Positions 1 to 9,348 of a stretch of 64,000 nt of DNA are shown here, piece by piece (within the stretch, counting starts at the first letter, position 1; each line of letters begins with the position of its first letter). Both the position numbers and the translations under genes were made by a program. Where the stretch lies: positions 648,893 through 712,892 of the forward strand of contig JAOSJO010000022.1 in the NCBI GenBank assembly GCA_027494055.1, written 5' to 3'. The notes under the pieces were generated by a model. That model saw only the letters and a list, made by a program, of their open reading frames with translations. It made no database searches and was not told the DNA's origin. This stretch comes from Anaerolineae bacterium. Its GTDB lineage: Bacteria > Chloroflexota > Anaerolineae > Aggregatilineales > JAFGMM01.

Positions 1-988
1 GCGCCGATACCGCCGTCACGGGCACACCCTCACTGAGCAGCAAACTGGCGTGCAGGTGGCGCAAGCCGTGCGGCGTCACGGGCGGCAAATCCAAGCGTCT
101 GCATTCGCGTTTCAAGGCGTGCTGTACCGTGCTGTGAAACAGCGGCTTGCCCGTTTCGCCGGTGAACACCGAGCCCCATGTTTCCCACTCCGCGCCGGCG
201 ACTTCCTGCCAGGCTTCCTGTTGGGCGTGCTGACACTCTAACGCCTTGATACCTTCCGCCGGCAGAATGATCGTGCGCACCGCGCTTGCCGTCTTGGGCG
301 CGTCAAAAACCCATTCGTCGCCTATGCGGTGTAGGGTTTTGTTGATTGTAATCGCCACACCGCCAAAGCCCACGTCTGTCCAGTGCAGCGCCAGCAATTC
401 ACCAAGCCGGCAACCCGTAACGATTGCCAGCGCCCAAAGCGGATGTAGCCAATGATCGGTTGCGCCCTCGAAGAAGCGCTGTAATTCATCCTGCGACCAC
501 ACCGGCTTGCGCTCCGTGCGGTATTCAGGCTTCACCACACGATCACAGGGGTTTTCTGCAAGCCAGCGCCACAGTACGGCAACGGCAAAGGCGCGGTGTA
601 GAAGGCGGTGTATTCTCTCGGCAACTGAGGGTGTGGGCAGGGCAGCATAGAAGCGCTGTATCCTGTCAGGCGTGAGCTTGCTCAGGCGCACGTCGCCAAG
701 AGCCGGGCGCACGTAGGCGTCAAGGAAACTGGCGTACTTCGCACGGGTTGACGGTTTCAGATTGTGGGCGCTTTCGAGCCAGGCGTCTAGCAGATCGTCA
801 AGGGTACGCTTGCCGGGATTGGGCAATCCTGTATCGGCCTGTTTCTGCAAGGTGCGTAGTTTCTGCCTGGCTTCCCGTTCGCTTCTGGCGTACACCGTCT
901 TTCGGACACCGTTGACCTGAATTGACGCCTGCCAGCGCCCATCTTGGCGCTGAAAGAGCGTGCCTTCGCCAGGGCTTTTGTTAGGCAT
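1..988 (-). CDS. Tyrosine recombinase / phage-type integrase, C-terminus beyond window edge
   Basis: About 329 residues are readable from an ATG at 988 to the window edge with no stop. Residues 13-50 resemble the AP2-like arm-binding domain of Tn916/phage integrases. A SAM-like core-binding domain follows at about 62-150, then the catalytic domain. Visible catalytic residues are the box I Arg in TGCRLGE (about R194), a Lys in PKT (about K232) and the H-x-x-R-H motif HGLRH (307-311). The nucleophilic Tyr lies outside the window. A GGAG sits about 8 nt before the ATG. The adjacent tRNA-Gly and its partial inverted copy (1062-1274) suggest the integrase belongs to an element inserted beside that tRNA. 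The window edge falls inside the gene, so completeness is unknown. Confidence 0.9.
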   Translation of the reverse strand, partial: MPNKSPGEGTLFQRQDGRWQASIQVNGVRKTVYARSEREARQKLRTLQKQADTGLPNPGKRTLDDLLDAWLESAHNLKPSTRAKYASFLDAYVRPALGDVRLSKLTPDRIQRFYAALPTPSVAERIHRLLHRAFAVAVLWRWLAENPCDRVVKPEYRTERKPVWSQDELQRFFEGATDHWLHPLWALAIVTGCRLGELLALHWTDVGFGGVAITINKTLHRIGDEWVFDAPKTASAVRTIILPAEGIKALECQHAQQEAWQEVAGAEWETWGSVFTGETGKPLFHSTVQHALKRECRRLDLPPVTPHGLRHLHASLLLSEGVPVTAVSA

Positions 989-989
989 A

Positions 990-1013
990 GGTCACTCCGT
1001 TCTGTGAGTGACC
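990..1013. promoter_or_regulatory. Inverted repeat covering the integrase leader
   Basis: Two perfect 8-bp arms, GGTCACTC at 990-997 and GAGTGACC at 1006-1013, flank an 8-nt loop. They lie immediately upstream of the integrase ATG, and the arm nearest the gene includes part of the GGAG ribosome-binding site. It could be an operator for an autorepressing integrase or an mRNA hairpin limiting translation. Function is inferred from position only. Confidence 0.4.
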
Positions 1014-1061
1014 CCGGCAACGTTGTGAACGGGCGTTCTGACAGCAACTTTACAGCAACAT

Positions 1062-1121
1062 GGCGCTATACTTGTTTCACTTCGCGGGCGTGGTGCAGTG
1101 GCAGAACGTCTCCGCGCCAAG
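1062..1121 (+). repeat. Partial inverted copy of tRNA-Gly 5' half and its -10 region
   Basis: These 60 bp match the reverse complement of 1215-1274 at 56 positions. The copy holds the TATACT -10 element, the tRNA leader, the acceptor 5' strand, the D arm and half the anticodon arm, then diverges. It has no tRNA 3' half of its own and lacks the -35 of the true gene, so it should not make a tRNA. It points toward the intact gene. It may be a remnant attachment site or a recombination scar of the neighbouring integrase. Confidence 0.7.
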
Positions 1122-1130
1122 AAAAACGCC

Positions 1131-1169
1131 ACCTGTGGGGGGTTGCTTCTCCGCAAGCGCCACAGGTGA
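1131..1169. repeat. Short inverted repeat between the tRNA half-copies
   Basis: CCACCTGTGG beginning at about 1129 and CCACAGGTG ending at 1168 can pair across a loop of about 20 nt. It lies in the spacer between the truncated tRNA copy and the 3' end of the intact tRNA-Gly. It could serve as that gene's terminator stem or as part of the attachment region. There is no U run. Confidence 0.35.
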
Positions 1170-1180
1170 CGGTTCCTAAA

Positions 1181-1252
<72 letters not shown>

Positions 1253-1263
1253 GAAGTGAAACA

Positions 1264-1292
1264 AGTATAGCGCCTATCCCTGCCGCGTGCAA
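1264..1292 (-). promoter_or_regulatory. Promoter of tRNA-Gly
   Basis: A TTGCAC -35 (1287-1292) and a TATACT -10 (1264-1269) are separated by 17 bp, about 12 bp upstream of the mature tRNA 5' end. Only the -10 and leader, not the -35, are present in the inverted partial copy. Confidence 0.7.
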
Positions 1293-1301
1293 GCCTGCGC
1301 G

Positions 1302-1341
1302 TTGCCTCGTCAGGGACTCTGCAGAGTCCCTGGCGAGGCAA
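1302..1341. repeat. Long palindrome downstream of thioredoxin gene
   Basis: A near-perfect palindrome with arms TTGCCTCGTCAGGGACTC and GAGTCCCTGGCGAGGCAA around TGCA. It lies beyond the stop of the minus-strand thioredoxin gene and upstream of the tRNA promoter. It could end thioredoxin transcription, but no T run follows, so it may equally be one of the small palindromic repeats of this genome. Confidence 0.5.
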
Positions 1342-1385
1342 TAGGGCCTGCGCCCCCACGCGCCGTGCTCAGCGGCCGGCCGCGC

Positions 1386-2081
1386 TCAGTTGAGCAGCAG
1401 CGCCCGCTCCACCGCCGCGCGCAGCATCGGCTCTGGCTGCACGCCGACCATCCGGTCAACGATCTGGCCGTTCTTCACCAGCAGCAGGGTCGGGATGCCC
1501 TGCACGCCGTAGCGCTGCGCCCACATCGGGTTCTCGTCGGTGTTGACCTTCGCCACGCGGAGCCGCCCCGTGTACTCGGCGGCGAGCTTCTCCACGGTCG
1601 GCGCGATCATGTGACATGGCCCGCACCACGGCGCCCAAAAGTCCACCAGCACCGGAAGCTCGCTCTTGAGCACCTGCTGCTCGAACTGCGCGTCGGTCAC
1701 GTGGACCGGTGCGCCGTCCGCCGCCCACGCGCCGGACTCGCCCGGCTTGGGGCCGCGCCCAAGCAGGAAGTCGGCATGGGTCTGGACCGTGTTCGCCTCC
1801 GGGATGCCCTCGGTGCGGCTCACCTCGTCGCCGTCGCGGAAGCCAAGCACGCCGCCGCCGGGCAGGTTCAGGCGCTGCGCGGCCTGCGGGCTATCGGAAA
1901 GGTCCAGCTTGACCACGAGGAGGTTGCCCGCCTCGGCGTGGGCGAGCTTGTGGAGCTTGTCCTGCACGCGCCGCTTCAGGGTGCCGGGGGTGGCAACGAG
2001 CAGCACGGGCAAGGCCGCCCGCAGCACGCGGTCGAGGCTCTGGTCGTTGGCCGTGATTGGCGTGTCCATCTGCACGCTCAT
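1386..2081 (-). CDS. Two-domain thioredoxin
   Basis: 231 residues. The C-terminal half (about 125-231) is a complete thioredoxin fold with the redox motif WCGPC at 152-156 and the cis-Pro loop GIPT. The N-terminal half (about 10-110) looks like a second, cysteine-free thioredoxin-like domain, so only the C-terminal domain should catalyse dithiol-disulfide exchange. No signal peptide is visible, which indicates a cytoplasmic protein. It stands alone. The N-terminal domain may bind substrates, which is inference. Confidence 0.9.
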   Translation of the reverse strand: MSVQMDTPITANDQSLDRVLRAALPVLLVATPGTLKRRVQDKLHKLAHAEAGNLLVVKLDLSDSPQAAQRLNLPGGGVLGFRDGDEVSRTEGIPEANTVQTHADFLLGRGPKPGESGAWAADGAPVHVTDAQFEQQVLKSELPVLVDFWAPWCGPCHMIAPTVEKLAAEYTGRLRVAKVNTDENPMWAQRYGVQGIPTLLLVKNGQIVDRMVGVQPEPMLRAAVERALLLN

Positions 2082-2237
2082 GGTTTCCCTCGCTCACTAT
2101 AGAAATATATACCAGGCATATCCAGAATAGCATACCGCCCTGGCGTTAGAAAAGCGACAGAACCGCGTCAAAATGCCGTCTTAGGCCGGGGCGGGCGCGC
2201 CGCATGAAAGCAATCCGATAACGTGTATCCTTCCGTA

Positions 2238-2321
2238 ATCCCGCGACTGAAGTCGCGGGCTAATTTCGTAGTAACCCTCGCCATCGACGACGATTAGGCG
2301 CTGACTTCAGTCGGCGGGCTA
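2238..2321. repeat. Pair of REP-like hairpins
   Basis: Two related palindromes, CCCGCGACTGAAGTCGCGGG at about 2240-2259 and CTGACTTCAGTCGGCGGGCT at about 2300-2319, share the core GACTKMAGTCG. They fill the 270-bp gap between the thioredoxin and Nudix genes. Neither has a T run, so they look like repetitive palindromes rather than terminators. Confidence 0.5.
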
Positions 2322-2354
2322 CGGAAAACGTAATTTCCCCTCACCCCCGCTTGC

Positions 2355-2897
2355 TCATGCCCCCAGGTGCAGCAGCGCGAGCGCCATCACCGTCGCCCAG
2401 GCCAGCAGCTTGAACTCGCCGGCCCTCAGCGCGGCCTCGACCTCGGCGCGGCTGAGGAGCAGAAGCTGCTGCTCCTCCAGGTCGTCGGCGTCGGGCGCGG
2501 CGACGCGGCGCGCGCCCCGTGCGAGGAACAGGTACGCAGTACCCGCCCCGCGATTGCCATCGACGCTGTAGCGGCCCAGGTCAACCCATTCCGACGCCGC
2601 GTAGCCGGTCTCCTCCAGCAGCTCGCGCTGCGCGGCGGCGCGTGGGTCCTCGCCGGGTTCGATGTAGCCGCCCACCGGGGCCAGCGACGTGCCCTCGACC
2701 GCGTACTTTGTCTGCCGGAAGCAGACGAACGCGCCTGCTTCGGTCACCGCCACGATGTTGACGTAATCGGGCGTGACGACCCAGGGCCAGTCCGGGATGA
2801 CGCGCCCGTCCGGCAGCTCGACCGCGTGGCTTTCGACGCGCAGGAACCGGCTGTGGTCCAGGATGGTCTGCCGTGCGCGGGTTTTCCAGGGTTTCAC
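2355..2897 (-). CDS. Nudix hydrolase
   Basis: 180 residues from a GTG start chosen because AAGGAG lies 8 nt upstream; the open frame extends further but without a binding site. The Nudix box is clear: GYIEPGEDPRAAAQRELLEE followed by TGY, giving the G-x5-E-x7-RE-x2-EE-x-G pattern. Upstream residues resemble ADP-ribose pyrophosphatase-type Nudix enzymes (a hydrophobic YVNIVAV strand, then a catalytic loop). The substrate, perhaps a nucleotide sugar or ADP-ribose, cannot be told from sequence. It lies 46 bp after argH in the same direction. Confidence 0.88.
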   Translation of the reverse strand: MKPWKTRARQTILDHSRFLRVESHAVELPDGRVIPDWPWVVTPDYVNIVAVTEAGAFVCFRQTKYAVEGTSLAPVGGYIEPGEDPRAAAQRELLEETGYAASEWVDLGRYSVDGNRGAGTAYLFLARGARRVAAPDADDLEEQQLLLLSRAEVEAALRAGEFKLLAWATVMALALLHLGA

Positions 2898-2943
2898 GCG
2901 CTTTCTCCTTCTAGGGGCGGTGGAGTGACGGTGCGGGCCGGGT

Positions 2944-4343
2944 TCAGGCCGGCGGCGCTCCCGAAAGCGCCTCGGCCTCCGCGAGCCAGGCGTGCGCCTG
3001 TTTGATCTGCGCGGCGACGGCCTCAGGCGCGACGCCGCCCGGCGCGTTGCGGCGCGCAACCGCGCGGTCGAAGTCGAACACGTCGCGCACGTCCGCGTCG
3101 AACGCCGACGAGAGGGCCTGCAGGTCGGCAAGGTCCAGCGCCGCAAGCGGCGCGCCCCGCGCCTCCGCGAGCTGTACCGCGCGGCCCACCACCGCGTGCG
3201 CCTGGCGGAAGGGCACGCCGCGCGCGACCAGGTAATCGGCCAGGTCGGTGGCGAGCATCGCCGGGTCGAGGGCGGTGCGCATCCGCTCCGGGTCCGGCTC
3301 CAGCGACTGCACCACGCCGGCCATGAGCGGGAGCAGCAGGTCGAGGGTGCGCGCCGCGTCGAAGAGCGGCTCCTTGTCCTCCTGCAGGTCCTTGTTGTAG
3401 GTGCTCGGCGTGCCCTTGAGCGCCGCGAGCAGCGTCACTACGTGCCCCATGAGGCGCGCGGCCTTGCTGCGCGCGACTTCCAACGCGTCGGGGTTGCGCT
3501 TCTGCGGCATCAGGCTGGAGCCGGTGGCGTACTGCTCGCCGATGCGCAGAAACCCGTAAGCCGGCGTGGCGTAGAGGATGATGTCCTCTGCAAGGCGGCT
3601 CAGGTGCACGCCGAGCAGCGCGGCGTCGAAGAGGTATTCGGCGATGAAGTCGCGGTCGCTCACGGCGTCCATGCTGTTGGGCATGATGCGCGTAAAACCG
3701 AGTTCGTGCGCCAGCGCTTCGCGATCGATTGGATAGGGGTGCCCGCCAGCGCGCCCGCACCGAGCGGGCATTCCGACGCGCGCCGGGCGCAGTCGGCCAG
3801 GCGTTCGTGGTCGCGCGTCAGCGGCCAGAAGTGGGCCATCAGCCAGTGGGCGAAGGTGACTGGCTGGGCCGGCTGCATGTGCGTGAAGCCGGGCATCACG
3901 GTCGTGGTGTGCGCCCCGGCGCGCACCGTGAGCGCCGCCGCCAGCGCCCGGATGCCGGCCTGCGTCCGCGCGATTGCCTCCAGCGTCCAGAGGCGGGCGT
4001 CGGTGGCGACCTGGTCGTTGCGGCTGCGCCCGGTGTGGAGCTTGCCCGCGACCGGGCCGACGATCTCCGTGAGGCGGCGCTCGACGGCGGTGTGGATGTC
4101 CTCATCGGTGGACGCGGGCTTGAAAAGACCCTGCGCGAACTCGTCGCGCACCTGCGCCAGCCCGCCGACGATGGCGGCGCGTTCCTGGTCGGTGAGCACG
4201 CGCGCCGCCGCGAGCGCGTTGGCGTAGGCGACGCTCCCGGCGATGTCCTGCCGGAAGAGTTGCCAGTCAAAGCCCAGGCTGTCGCCGATCTGGCGGAACA
4301 GGTCGTCAGTCGCTTGCGTGAAGCGTCCGCCCCAGAGAGTCAT
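2944..4343 (-). CDS. argH: Argininosuccinate lyase (frame break)
   Basis: Cleaves argininosuccinate to arginine and fumarate, the last step of arginine synthesis. It starts at the typical MTLWGGRF. HTGRSRNDQ lies in the N-terminal half and the fumarase/lyase signature GSSLMPQKRNP in the C-terminal half. The frame breaks at GGGG (3736-3739): adding one base converts the N-terminal frame ending GALAGTP into the downstream YPIDRE. This gives about 466 residues, the family's normal length. The break is probably an assembly error. No other arginine genes are in the window. Confidence 0.92.
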
Positions 4344-4450
4344 GAATGTATGCTCCAGATGTGCTGATACAGAATCTCGATGATGGCCTATTGTACCCGT
4401 CAACCGTGCGCGTGGAGAGTCCGGATTCGGGTTGGTCGCGACAGTGTGGG

Positions 4451-5276
4451 CTATGCCATCTGCTGGCACTGCGGGCAGATGAAGCTCGTCGTCTGGCCGA
4501 CACGAAGCTCCTCGATGAGCGCGCCGCAGTTCGGGCACGGCTGGCCCTTCTTGTAGCCGATCTGGATATGATCGGGATAGTAGCGGCCCTCGCGCCCGTA
4601 CACATCCTTCTCACCGGGGCCGCCGCCCGCGCGGATGCCCTCGTTGAGCACGCGCTGAATCGCGCCGTGGAGCCGCGCGATGTCGGCCTCGTCGAGCGTG
4701 TTGGCCTTGCGGTCCGGGTGCAGCCGCGCGTACCACAGCGTATCCTGCACGTACACGTTGCCGATCCCGGCGAGGAAGCGCTGGTCGAGCAGGTACGCCT
4801 TGATCCGCCCACGCTTGCCGCGCAGCATCTCCGCCAGCCGCGCCACCGTGAACTCCTCGGCGAGCGGCTCCGGACCGAGGGACGCCGATCTGCGGGTGCG
4901 CGTCGAGCGCGCCCGGCGGGACCAGGTGCACGTGCCCGAACCACCAGTGATGCACCCACAACTGGTCGCCGTCGGTGAAGCGAAAGACCACGCGCTCCCG
5001 CGCGGGGTCGGGGTCCGCGTCGGGTCCGTGGAGGCGGATTTCGCCGCCCATGCCGAGGTTCTGCGCCAGCGTCGCGCCGTTGTCCAGGCCGGTGAGCGCC
5101 CACTTGCCGCGCTGGCGCGAGCCTTCCAGGCGGCGGCCCACGATCTGCGCGCGGAAGGCGTCCGGCTCCAGGTTGAGGCACTTCGGCTGGTTGACGGTCA
5201 CGTCGGCGACGGTCTTGGCGCGCAGCGCTTCATCCATGCTGCGCGCGAGCACGACGAGGTCGGGGAGTTCGGGCAT
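4451..5276 (-). CDS. mutM: Formamidopyrimidine-DNA glycosylase family protein (frame break)
   Basis: Base-excision repair glycosylase of the Fpg/Nei family. The N-terminus MPELPDLV keeps the catalytic Pro2 and Glu3. The middle holds the helix-two-turn-helix region (LLDQRFLAGIGNVYVQD), and the C-terminus a four-Cys zinc finger (CPNC...CPQC). The frame breaks at GGG (4879-4881); removing one base joins the halves into 274 residues, the usual size. Glu6 of canonical MutM is Asp here and the N-terminal helix differs, so this may be a paralogue rather than the main 8-oxoG enzyme. The symbol is tentative. Confidence 0.85.
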
Positions 5277-5303
5277 GGCACACTCCTTTAGCAGATCGGG
5301 CGC

Positions 5304-6089
5304 CTACAGGTCGTCGATGGCGGTGAACCCGTTCATCCACGTGAGTTCGTTGTCGGCCATGAACTGCATCGGCCAGGCCGTATCGGGCGTTTCCCACTCA
5401 CGGAAGTTCTTGACTGTCTCGTAGAACAGCCTGATGTTTTCCCTGGAGGGGTCCTCATACAGCGCGCGAATCCGGGGCAGCAGGTCGCGCGGCCTGTCTT
5501 TCGCCGTCTCCAGGACCTTCAAGAACCACTTGTGATAGGGATACAGGAGTTCGTTATGCGCGAGGATGAGCCGGCCGCCAAACAGCGCCAGCTTGCTGAC
5601 CGCGACGCCCAGAAGGTACGGGTCGCCCAGCTTCAGCGTCTCCCCGGTGAACCAGTTCCAGGCGTCGAGTTGGGCATGGAACCGGCGGATGCGATTCACT
5701 TTGTCCTGGGCCGGGTAGCGGGCAATCTCGCGGACCAGCTCCGCCAGGCCGTCCACCTGTGAGAACAGCACGCGCGCATCCGCAAACGCAAAGCGCGCCG
5801 GTTCGCTGCCCTGGGCGGCCACCCGCCTCAAGAAATCGACGTCCAGGTACTTGCCGTCTGCGTACCCGCTGTCGTATGTACAGAGTTCCCGGCTAAAGAA
5901 GGTAAGCCGCCCCTCCTGACGGCGCGCCTGGTAATCCCGGCCCGACACGACGATCAGGATGTCGATGTCCGAGTCGGGGCGGGCGAAGCCGTGCGCCAGC
6001 GAGCCGCCGAGGATCAGGGCGCGCACCTCCGGGTCGCGCTGGAAATGCGCCACGACCCTCTGCATCGATGCCTCGTGATGTGGATACAT
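5304..6089 (-). CDS. Nucleotidyltransferase-domain protein
   Basis: 261 residues. The N-terminal third has the minimal nucleotidyltransferase signature: GGSLAHGFARPDSDIDI is the GS-x10-D-x-D metal-binding pattern, followed by a third acidic residue in LDVDFL. The remainder is helical and rich in aromatic residues, resembling the kanamycin/aminoglycoside nucleotidyltransferase-like group. It follows the Fpg gene with a 27-bp gap in the same direction. Substrate is unknown. No antitoxin-like HEPN partner is adjacent, so a toxin-antitoxin role is not supported. Confidence 0.75.
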   Translation of the reverse strand: MYPHHEASMQRVVAHFQRDPEVRALILGGSLAHGFARPDSDIDILIVVSGRDYQARRQEGRLTFFSRELCTYDSGYADGKYLDVDFLRRVAAQGSEPARFAFADARVLFSQVDGLAELVREIARYPAQDKVNRIRRFHAQLDAWNWFTGETLKLGDPYLLGVAVSKLALFGGRLILAHNELLYPYHKWFLKVLETAKDRPRDLLPRIRALYEDPSRENIRLFYETVKNFREWETPDTAWPMQFMADNELTWMNGFTAIDDL

Positions 6090-6222
6090 GCGCCTTGCTT
6101 CCCTTCGCGCGACGCGGCACCACCAGCCGGCTGTCAGGTCGCGTCAGTTGGCGAGAGGCAACCAGGAACACGTCGCCTCATTGTACCAGGGCGCTGCCGC
6201 TGGAACGAAAGTTCGCATCGGC

Positions 6223-6880
6223 TCACACAAGCGGCTTGGCGAGAAGGATGTAGCCCTGCGAGCCGTAGCGCCGGCTGAAGCGCACGTCGTCGGTCGTCAC
6301 GCGGACCTGCCGGAACCCGTAGGCTTCATAGAACCGCTGCGCACCCTCGTTCTCGATCAATACCTCAAGCGCGAGCTGGCCCAGACCCTGTGCGCGCGCC
6401 TGTTCGGCGGCGAAGTCGAGCAGGCGCGACGCCACGCCCTGCCGGCGCGCGTGCGGCATCACCGCCAGCCACTCGATGTAGTACCTGTCGCCGGTCTGGT
6501 AGGCGGGCGGCAGTTCGTCCGGCCCGGTGTACAGGTCGCGGAGCGCCCGCCAGAAATGCACCAAGCGCCACGGCGGGACGGCAGCGAGCCACCACGCGTT
6601 GAAGCGTGTGGTGGCGCGGAAGACCTCGTCCCAGCGCGCATCGTCCATGCCGGCGTACAGGCCGAGGACTTCATCCCCACGCGCGGCCACGAACGCGCAT
6701 GAGTAGCTAAACACATGGCCGGGTGCCCGGAACAGGCGGGCAAGCGCGCGGATGGTTGGCTCTGTCGGCGCGCCCAACAGGGTCTCTAGCAGCCCCCGTG
6801 CCCGCGATCTGCAACAGGCGCGCCGCGTCAGGCGCGTCGTGCGGGCGCGCCGGGCGGATGAGGATGGGCGCAGGGTTCAC
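6223..6880 (-). CDS. GNAT-family N-acetyltransferase (frame break)
   Basis: The acetyl-CoA-binding motif A is visible as VMPHARRQGVASRLL, preceded by the strand YYIEWLAV. A C-terminal motif B (EGAQRFYEAYGF) completes the GNAT fold. A frame break in CCCCC (6793-6797) separates a short N-terminal part that starts at GTG 6880 with AGGAAGG just upstream. Removing one base gives 218 residues beginning VNPAPILIRPA, a typical GNAT start. The acceptor substrate is unknown. Confidence 0.8.
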
Positions 6881-6891
6881 ATGCCTTCCTC

Positions 6892-7818
6892 TCAGTCGAA
6901 CGTGTCCGGAGAGGCAGGCAGCTCCCTGCGCGCCTCAAGCTCGCGGGGAGCCTGTCCGTGAGGCGCCTCGCGCGCCCCGCCCAACTCGGCCATGACCATG
7001 CCGGCCAGGATGAGCGCGCAGCCAAGCAGCTCCTTCGGGCCGAGGATCTCGCTGGCCCACCACCAGCCGAACAGTGCGGCGGACACCGGCTCCAGGCTGA
7101 AGAGCAGCGCGGTGTGCGTCGGCGTGGTGAAGCGCTGCACGTACACCTGCAACGTGAACACGAACGAGGTCGCCACCGCGCCGGTGAAGCCAATCGCGCC
7201 CCAGGTGACGGCCGGCAGGTCGAGCCGGGGCGTCTCGAAGATGAACGCGGAGGCAGTGGCGATCACGGCCACGGCCACGATCTGCACCACCGCAAGCCGC
7301 ACCGGGTCATGGCGTGGTGGCGAAGTGCGACACGCTGATGATGTGCAGCGCGTAGAAGAACGCGCACGCCATCACCCACACGTCGCCCTCGCCGAGTTGC
7401 AGGTTCCGGTCAAGCGAGAGGAACCCCAGCCCGGCCACCGCCGCCGTCACGCCCAGCGCCGCCCCCGGCCCGGCGGCTGGCGCAGCAGGATCGTGGCGAA
7501 GATGGGCACAAGCACCACGTTCATCCCGGTGATGAACCCCGCCTTGCCGGAGGTGGTGTATTGCAGGCCGATGGTCTGCGTGATGTAGCCCAGCGCCAGC
7601 CACACGCCGATCACCGCGCCGGCGCGCAGCTCCCCGCGCGTGAGCGCCCGCAGCCGGCGCGCGAAGAGGATGAACAGCACAATCGAGGCGACGATGAAGC
7701 GCCACGCCACGAACGTGAACGGCCCGACCGTGTCGAGCGCGTTCTTCACCATCACGAAGGTCGCGCCCCAGATCAGTGCGATGAGGGCGAGCGTGAGATC
7801 TGCCTGCCAGCGCGCCAT
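6892..7818 (-). CDS. EamA/DMT-superfamily transporter (two frame breaks)
   Basis: About ten transmembrane segments in two EamA repeats form an inner-membrane drug/metabolite-type permease of about 308 residues. The first repeat starts MARWQADLTLALIALIWGATF. The second keeps the family motifs QYTTSGKAGFITG and SLEPVSAALFGW. Two single-base breaks split it, in CCCCC (7462-7466, one base missing) and at about 7309-7317 (one base extra, restoring HDPVRLAVVQ). GNAT follows 11 bp downstream. The substrate is not predictable. Confidence 0.85.
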
Positions 7819-7902
7819 GAGACAACCCCTGGGTAACGGTTTGCGGGGCAGGGCGCACCCTGCCCCGGCGCGGGATTATACCGCGCTTCGTGGTGGGGCC
7901 GC

Positions 7903-8538
7903 CTAACCCGCGCCGTCCGCCCGCGCCGCCCAGAGCATCCCGCGCGTGACCATCTCCAGCACGGGCGGCATCCGCACGACGGCGGCGCTGTGGCCCAGCG
8001 AGCAGTAGAACACGCGCCCCGCGCCGTAATGCTTGGTCCACACGACCGGCATCACCGTCTCGCCGAAGCGCGTGGTCGCGAGCACGGTGATCGCGGGATC
8101 GATGTGCATGTAGTACTGCTCCGAGGTCACCTCGAAATCCGCGATGCCCTCGGTGATCGGGCTGGGCGCGCCGTCGATGTGGACGGTGTAGGTCACGCCA
8201 TCCCCGCCGGGGTGCGCCACCCACTGCCCGCCGACCATGTACTGGTACTCGGTCTCGTTGCGGAAAGCGTCGCCCATGCCGCCGTGCACGCCCGCAGTCC
8301 CGACGCCGCTGCGCACCGCCTCAAGGAGGGGGTTGAGCTGGTCCGGCGCTATCGCGCCCATCGTCCAGATCGGCACGATGAGGTCAAGCGCCTTGACGTT
8401 GGGATCCTTGAAGGCGTCGAGTGTGTCCGAGACGGTCACGGCGAGGCCGTGCGCTTCCAGCGCTCCGCGAAGGATTTCGGCGACCTGGTGCGGCTCGTGG
8501 CCCTCCCAGCCGCCCTTGACGATGAGCGCGCGCTTCAT
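7903..8538 (-). CDS. ThuA-like domain protein
   Basis: 211 residues, nearly all a ThuA/trehalose-utilisation class I glutamine amidotransferase-like fold. The start MKRALIVKGGWEGHEP has the family's GGWEGH. The middle carries VGTAGVHGGMGDAF, and the end has the conserved VWTKHYGAGRVFYCSLGHS strand. ThuA proteins usually sit with sugar dehydrogenases, but none is adjacent here. No signal peptide. The biochemical role of the family is unsettled. Confidence 0.82.
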   Translation of the reverse strand: MKRALIVKGGWEGHEPHQVAEILRGALEAHGLAVTVSDTLDAFKDPNVKALDLIVPIWTMGAIAPDQLNPLLEAVRSGVGTAGVHGGMGDAFRNETEYQYMVGGQWVAHPGGDGVTYTVHIDGAPSPITEGIADFEVTSEQYYMHIDPAITVLATTRFGETVMPVVWTKHYGAGRVFYCSLGHSAAVVRMPPVLEMVTRGMLWAARADGAG

Positions 8539-8789
8539 GACTCATGCTCCTGTGTGTTGGTTCATGCACTGCGGCCAATTCTAACGCGCTCCGGCGTTTT
8601 GTGACCGTGATCGGCGCAACCGGCGCGCCGCCTCCTATAGCTCCCAGGGAGCTACCCTGCGCTGTTGCCCCACCCGCCCTTGCGGTATACTTGTCGTGTC
8701 GCTCAGCCTTCACTTAGAGCCGCACCTACGCGCGCGGTCGGCCGCTATGGAGTCGGGCGGGTTGCGCGTCTGGGGCGAAGGGGGAAGAC

Positions 8790-9159
8790 ATGCTTCTCGA
8801 GATTGTGCTCCGCCTTGTGGTGAACGCCGTCGCGATCCTCATCACGACCGCGATTCTGAACCCGCACGTTCGCATCATCGACAACGACCTGGGGCCGGTG
8901 ATCGTGCTCGCCATCATCATCGCCATCGCGAACGCGATCATCAAGCCCATCCTGATGTTCCTGACCTGTCCGCTCGTCCTGATTACGCTGGGGCTTTTCG
9001 TCCTGGTCGTCAACGGCCTGGTGCTCCTGATCGTTGACGCGATCTCCGCCAACCTGGAGATCGAGAACTTCGGCTGGGCGATTGTCGCTGGCATCATCAT
9101 GGCGATTGTGAGCATCGTGCTGGAGACGCTGCTGGGCATGAGGGGGCGAGAAGGCCTAG
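8790..9159 (+). CDS. Small four-helix membrane protein, phage holin 4-like family
   Basis: A protein of about 122 residues with four hydrophobic segments resembling Pfam family Phage_holin_4_2 (mycobacterial/actinobacterial type), common in non-phage chromosomes. GGAAGA lies 8 nt before the ATG. In the sequence as given the frame runs on to 9296 with an uncharacteristic Arg/Pro-rich tail. One base fewer in GGGGG (9141-9145) would end it at TAG 9157-9159 as LLGMRGEKA, which I prefer. Despite the family name nothing here indicates a prophage. Confidence 0.72.
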
Positions 9160-9300
9160 CGCATCCGGCCCGCAGAACGCTATACGTGAGAGTGCGCCAG
9201 GGTGTATGCCATCCTGGAGGCGCGGTTGTGGCCCGCGAAAATTCTGTCTGTTTGTCTCACCCCCGACCCCTCTCCGCACGCAGAGAGAGGAAATAAGAAC

Positions 9301-9330
9301 GCTGTAAGTCCCCTCTTCACGAGTGGAGGG
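9301..9330. repeat. Hairpin in intergenic region
   Basis: AGTCCCCTC at about 9307-9315 and GGAGGGGACT at about 9325-9334 form a strong stem between the small membrane protein and the AT-rich island. It could end transcription from 8790, though no T run follows. Confidence 0.35.
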
Positions 9331-9348
9331 GACTCATACGCCATTTGA

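Noticed and set aside
1084..1180. A second, plus-strand tRNA beginning GCGGGCG
   Set aside because: Only the 5' half is present; after the anticodon arm there is no T arm or matching acceptor strand, so it is a truncated inverted copy.
3736..3739. Programmed ribosomal frameshift in argH and similar genes
   Set aside because: The breaks fall in plain G or C runs in many unrelated genes, need insertions in some and deletions in others, and lack slippery-site plus pseudoknot structure; sequencing indels are simpler.
5304..6089. Toxin-antitoxin MNT/HEPN pair
   Set aside because: The nucleotidyltransferase has no small HEPN partner beside it, and it is larger than MNT antitoxins.
8790..9159. Prophage lysis gene (holin)
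   Set aside because: The family is named after holins but is widespread in ordinary chromosomes; no other phage gene is nearby.
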